The translations under genes were made by a program, and so were the position numbers. Shown piece by piece: positions 14,429 through 16,921 of a stretch of 16,921 nt of DNA (the stretch's first letter is position 1; the number at the start of each line of letters is the position of its first letter). The notes under the pieces were generated by a model. That model had not been told where the DNA came from and searched no databases. It saw nothing but the letters and a program-made list of their open reading frames with translations. Source of the stretch: Lachnospiraceae bacterium UBA7109 (lineage in GTDB: Bacteria; Bacillota; Clostridia; Lachnospirales; Lachnospiraceae); contig DKYD01000097.1 in the NCBI GenBank assembly GCA_002492335.1, positions 1-16,921 of the forward strand, in the 5' to 3' direction.

Positions 14429-16546
14429 ATGGCTGGAAGAGAATATCCATTAGAGAGAACAAGAAATATCGGTATTATGGCTCATATTGATGCTGGTAAG
14501 ACTACGCTGACCGAACGTATTCTCTACTATACCGGTGTAAACTATAAGATTGGTGATACGCATGAAGGAACTGCTACGATGGACTGGATGGAGCAGGAAG
14601 CTGAAAGAGGTATTACCATTACGTCTGCAGCTACAACATGTCACTGGACTTTGCAGGAAAACTGCAAAGTAAAACCGGGTGCAGAAGAGCATCGTATTAA
14701 TATCATCGATACCCCGGGACACGTTGACTTTACTGTAGAGGTAGAACGTTCACTGCGTGTATTGGATGGAGCTGTAGGTGTATTCTGTGCAAAGGGTGGT
14801 GTTGAGCCACAGTCAGAAAACGTATGGCGCCAGGCAGACACATACAATGTACCGAGAATGGCATTCATCAATAAGATGGATATCCTTGGTGCAGATTTTT
14901 ATAATGCCGTTGAGCAGATTAAGACAAGACTCGGAAAGAACGCAATTGTTCTTCAGCTGCCAATCGGTAAGGAAGATGATTTCAAAGGAATCATTGATTT
15001 GATGGAAATGAAGGCTTATATCTATAATGATGACAAGGGTGACGATATTTCTATCCTTGATATTCCGGAAGATATGGCTGATGATGCAGAGCTTTATCAT
15101 GATGAATTGATTGAAAAGATCTGTGAATTAGATGATGATCTTACAATGATGTATCTGGAAGGTGAGATTCCTTCTAATGATGAGCTGAAAGCAGTACTCA
15201 GAAAGGCAACCTGCGAATGCAGGGCTGTTCCGGTATGCTGTGGTTCTGCTTACAGAAATAAGGGTGTACAGAAACTTCTTGACGCAGTTCTTGAATATAT
15301 GCCGGCGCCGACAGATATTCCGGCTATTGAGGGTGTAGATGCTGATGGAAATGAAGTCGTAAGACATTCTTCAGATGAAGAGCCTTTCTCAGCGCTTGCA
15401 TTTAAGATCATGACAGACCCATTCGTAGGTAAACTTGCATATTTCAGAGTTTACTCTGGTACAATGAACTCCGGTTCTTATGTGCTGAATGCGACAAAGG
15501 GCAAAAAAGAACGTGTTGGACGTATCCTTCAGATGCACGCCAACAAGAGAACAGAGCTCGACAAGGTGTATTCCGGAGATATTGCAGCAGCAATCGGATT
15601 TAAGTTCACTACTACAGGTGATACACTTTGTGATGAGCAGCATCCGGTAATTCTGGAGTCCATGGAATTCCCAGAGCCGGTTATCGAGCTTGCAATCGAG
15701 CCGAAGACAAAAGCTTCCCAGGGCAAACTTGGTGAGTCTCTTGCAAAACTGGCAGAAGAAGATCCGACATTCCGTGCACATACGGATCAGGAAACAGGTC
15801 AGACAATTATTGCCGGAATGGGCGAACTCCATCTGGAGATTATCGTTGACCGACTTCTTCGTGAATTTAAGGTTGAGGCTAATGTAGGCGCACCTCAGGT
15901 TGCATACAAAGAAGCATTTACAAAAGCAGTTGATGTTGACAGTAAATATGCAAAACAGTCCGGTGGTCGTGGACAGTACGGACACTGTAAAGTTAAATTT
16001 GAACCAATGGATGTCAACGGTGAGGAGACATTCCAGTTTGAGTCTACTGTAGTTGGTGGAGCTATTCCGAAGGAATATATCCCGAAGGTAGGCGAAGGTA
16101 TCGAAGAGGCTATGCAGTCCGGTATTCTTGGAGGATTCCCGGTTGTCGGTATCAAGGCTAATGTATATGATGGTTCTTATCATGAGGTCGATTCCAGTGA
16201 AATGGCATTCCACATTGCAGGTTCCCTTGCATTTAAGGATGCTATGAAGAAAGCAGAACCGGTACTTCTTGAGCCTATTATGAAGGTTGAGGTAACGATG
16301 CCGGAAGAATACATGGGTGATGTTATTGGTGATATTAACTCACGCCGTGGCCGTATCGAGGGTATGGATGACCTTGGCGGCGGTAAGATCGTACGTGGAT
16401 TCGTTCCGCTTTCAGAAATGTTTGGATACTCTACAGACCTTCGTTCCAGAACACAGGGACGTGGAAACTACTCTATGTTCTTCGAAAGATATGAGCAGGT
16501 TCCGAAATCTGTACAGGAAAAAGTATTATCCAATAAAAATGCGTAA
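14429..16546 (+). CDS. fusA: Translation elongation factor G
   Basis: 705 residues, full length. It is the GTPase that drives translocation and, with RRF, ribosome recycling. GTPase motifs: AHIDAGKT at 18-25 (P-loop), ERGITIT at 59-65 (switch I), DTPGH at 94-98 (switch II) and NKMD at 148-151. Domain II follows, then domains III-V with GMGELHLEI, GRGQYGHCK (domain IV) and NSRRGRIEGM (domain V). A short extension between switch I and switch II (around QENCKVKPGAEE) is slightly longer than in E. coli. It starts nine bases after the rpsG stop. Only one EF-G is present in the window. Confidence 0.98.
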   Translation: MAGREYPLERTRNIGIMAHIDAGKTTLTERILYYTGVNYKIGDTHEGTATMDWMEQEAERGITITSAATTCHWTLQENCKVKPGAEEHRINIIDTPGHVDFTVEVERSLRVLDGAVGVFCAKGGVEPQSENVWRQADTYNVPRMAFINKMDILGADFYNAVEQIKTRLGKNAIVLQLPIGKEDDFKGIIDLMEMKAYIYNDDKGDDISILDIPEDMADDAELYHDELIEKICELDDDLTMMYLEGEIPSNDELKAVLRKATCECRAVPVCCGSAYRNKGVQKLLDAVLEYMPAPTDIPAIEGVDADGNEVVRHSSDEEPFSALAFKIMTDPFVGKLAYFRVYSGTMNSGSYVLNATKGKKERVGRILQMHANKRTELDKVYSGDIAAAIGFKFTTTGDTLCDEQHPVILESMEFPEPVIELAIEPKTKASQGKLGESLAKLAEEDPTFRAHTDQETGQTIIAGMGELHLEIIVDRLLREFKVEANVGAPQVAYKEAFTKAVDVDSKYAKQSGGRGQYGHCKVKFEPMDVNGEETFQFESTVVGGAIPKEYIPKVGEGIEEAMQSGILGGFPVVGIKANVYDGSYHEVDSSEMAFHIAGSLAFKDAMKKAEPVLLEPIMKVEVTMPEEYMGDVIGDINSRRGRIEGMDDLGGGKIVRGFVPLSEMFGYSTDLRSRTQGRGNYSMFFERYEQVPKSVQEKVLSNKNA

Positions 16547-16573
16547 TTAAACGCAATTATATATGAAAAAGGC

Positions 16574-16602
16574 TTGAAAAACTGTTTGATTTGAAATATA
16601 AT
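16574..16602 (+). promoter_or_regulatory. tuf promoter in the fusA-tuf gap
   Basis: TTGAAA (16574-16579), a 17-base spacer and a perfect TATAAT (16597-16602) match the housekeeping consensus closely. The start would be near 16609, leaving a leader of about 65 bases containing a small GCCTT-AG-AAGGC hairpin (16638-16649). tuf would therefore be transcribed both with the str operon and alone. Confidence 0.82.
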
Positions 16603-16673
16603 CAGAGATAGCCGAGTAAACGAAAATATCAAAAATTGCCTTAGAAGGCGCTATAATAAGGAGGATATTCAAA

Positions 16674-16921
16674 ATGGCAAAAGCTAAATTTGAAAGAACA
16701 AAACCGCATTGTAATATCGGTACTATCGGTCACGTTGACCACGGTAAAACAACTCTTACAGCTGCTATCACAAAAGTACTTGCAGAGAGAGTTGCTGGTA
16801 ATGAAGTAGTAGATTTCGAAAACATTGATAAAGCTCCGGAAGAGAGAGAGCGTGGTATTACAATTTCTACTGCACACGTTGAGTATGAGACAGAGAAACG
16901 TCACTATGCACACGTTGACTG
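16674..16921 (+). CDS. tuf: Elongation factor Tu (3' truncated by window)
   Basis: The first 82 residues are present and the gene runs off the right edge. MAKAKFERTKPHCNIGTIGH opens the protein, followed by the P-loop GHVDHGKT and the switch I segment ERERGITISTAHVEY. EF-Tu carries aminoacyl-tRNA to the ribosome as a GTP complex. The ribosome site AAGGAGG (16658-16664) is nine bases before the ATG. It is the last gene of the str operon, 127 bases after fusA, and has its own promoter. Confidence 0.98.
   Translation, partial: MAKAKFERTKPHCNIGTIGHVDHGKTTLTAAITKVLAERVAGNEVVDFENIDKAPEERERGITISTAHVEYETEKRHYAHVD

Noticed and set aside
15389..16213. Minus-strand 274-residue frame opposite fusA
   Set aside because: It is a codon-bias shadow of a highly expressed gene, rich in Cys, Phe and Leu, with no domain pattern.
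16652..16657. Second TATAAT just before tuf
   Set aside because: No -35 is found at a normal distance, and a start here would leave almost no leader before the ribosome site.
1..16921. CRISPR arrays, insertion sequences, tRNA or prophage genes
   Set aside because: No regularly spaced identical repeats, transposase or integrase motifs, or tRNA-like cloverleaf sequences were seen on reading through.

Overview
The window looks like chromosome of a low-to-moderate GC member of Clostridia, most likely Lachnospiraceae. Three things point there: the long Firmicutes form of ribosomal protein S12, the gdpP-rplI-dnaB gene order, and a clostridial-type 2[4Fe-4S] ferredoxin beside surface proteins with SLH and SpaA/Cna-B domains. 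The assignment rests on gene content and protein style, not on a database search. No rRNA, tRNA, CRISPR array, insertion sequence or phage gene was seen.

Left part (1-7270, + strand): the 3' end of a large sortase-anchored SpaA-repeat surface protein; a secreted protein with three SLH domains and three repeats that resemble zinc fingers; a small two-helix membrane protein; a sugar-1-phosphate nucleotidyltransferase-like protein; and the UDP-glucose 4-epimerase galE. The genes are close together (19 to 74 bases apart) and no terminator is visible until a strong one after galE, so they may be co-transcribed. Surface proteins would then be linked to nucleotide-sugar supply.

Middle part (7271-11202, + strand): after an extended -10 promoter come gdpP (c-di-AMP phosphodiesterase), rplI (L9) and dnaB (replicative helicase), a compact conserved Firmicutes cluster. 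The minus strand then carries an unrecognised 118-residue helical protein whose 3' end overlaps dnaB, followed by a 56-residue ferredoxin. A symmetrical hairpin terminator lies between these two minus-strand genes.

Right part (11854-16921, + strand): an orphan sugar-type periplasmic-binding lipoprotein stands divergent from the ferredoxin. The str operon follows: rpsL, rpsG, fusA and the first 248 bases of tuf. A textbook promoter and a palindrome-rich leader precede rpsL, a 145-base structured spacer precedes rpsG, and tuf has its own promoter inside the fusA-tuf gap. rpoB/rpoC are not immediately upstream of rpsL.

The least explained items are the repeated Cys/His module of the SLH protein, the rpsL leader and rpsL-rpsG spacer structures, and the unknown gene antisense to the end of dnaB. 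Every intergenic stretch is under 300 bases.
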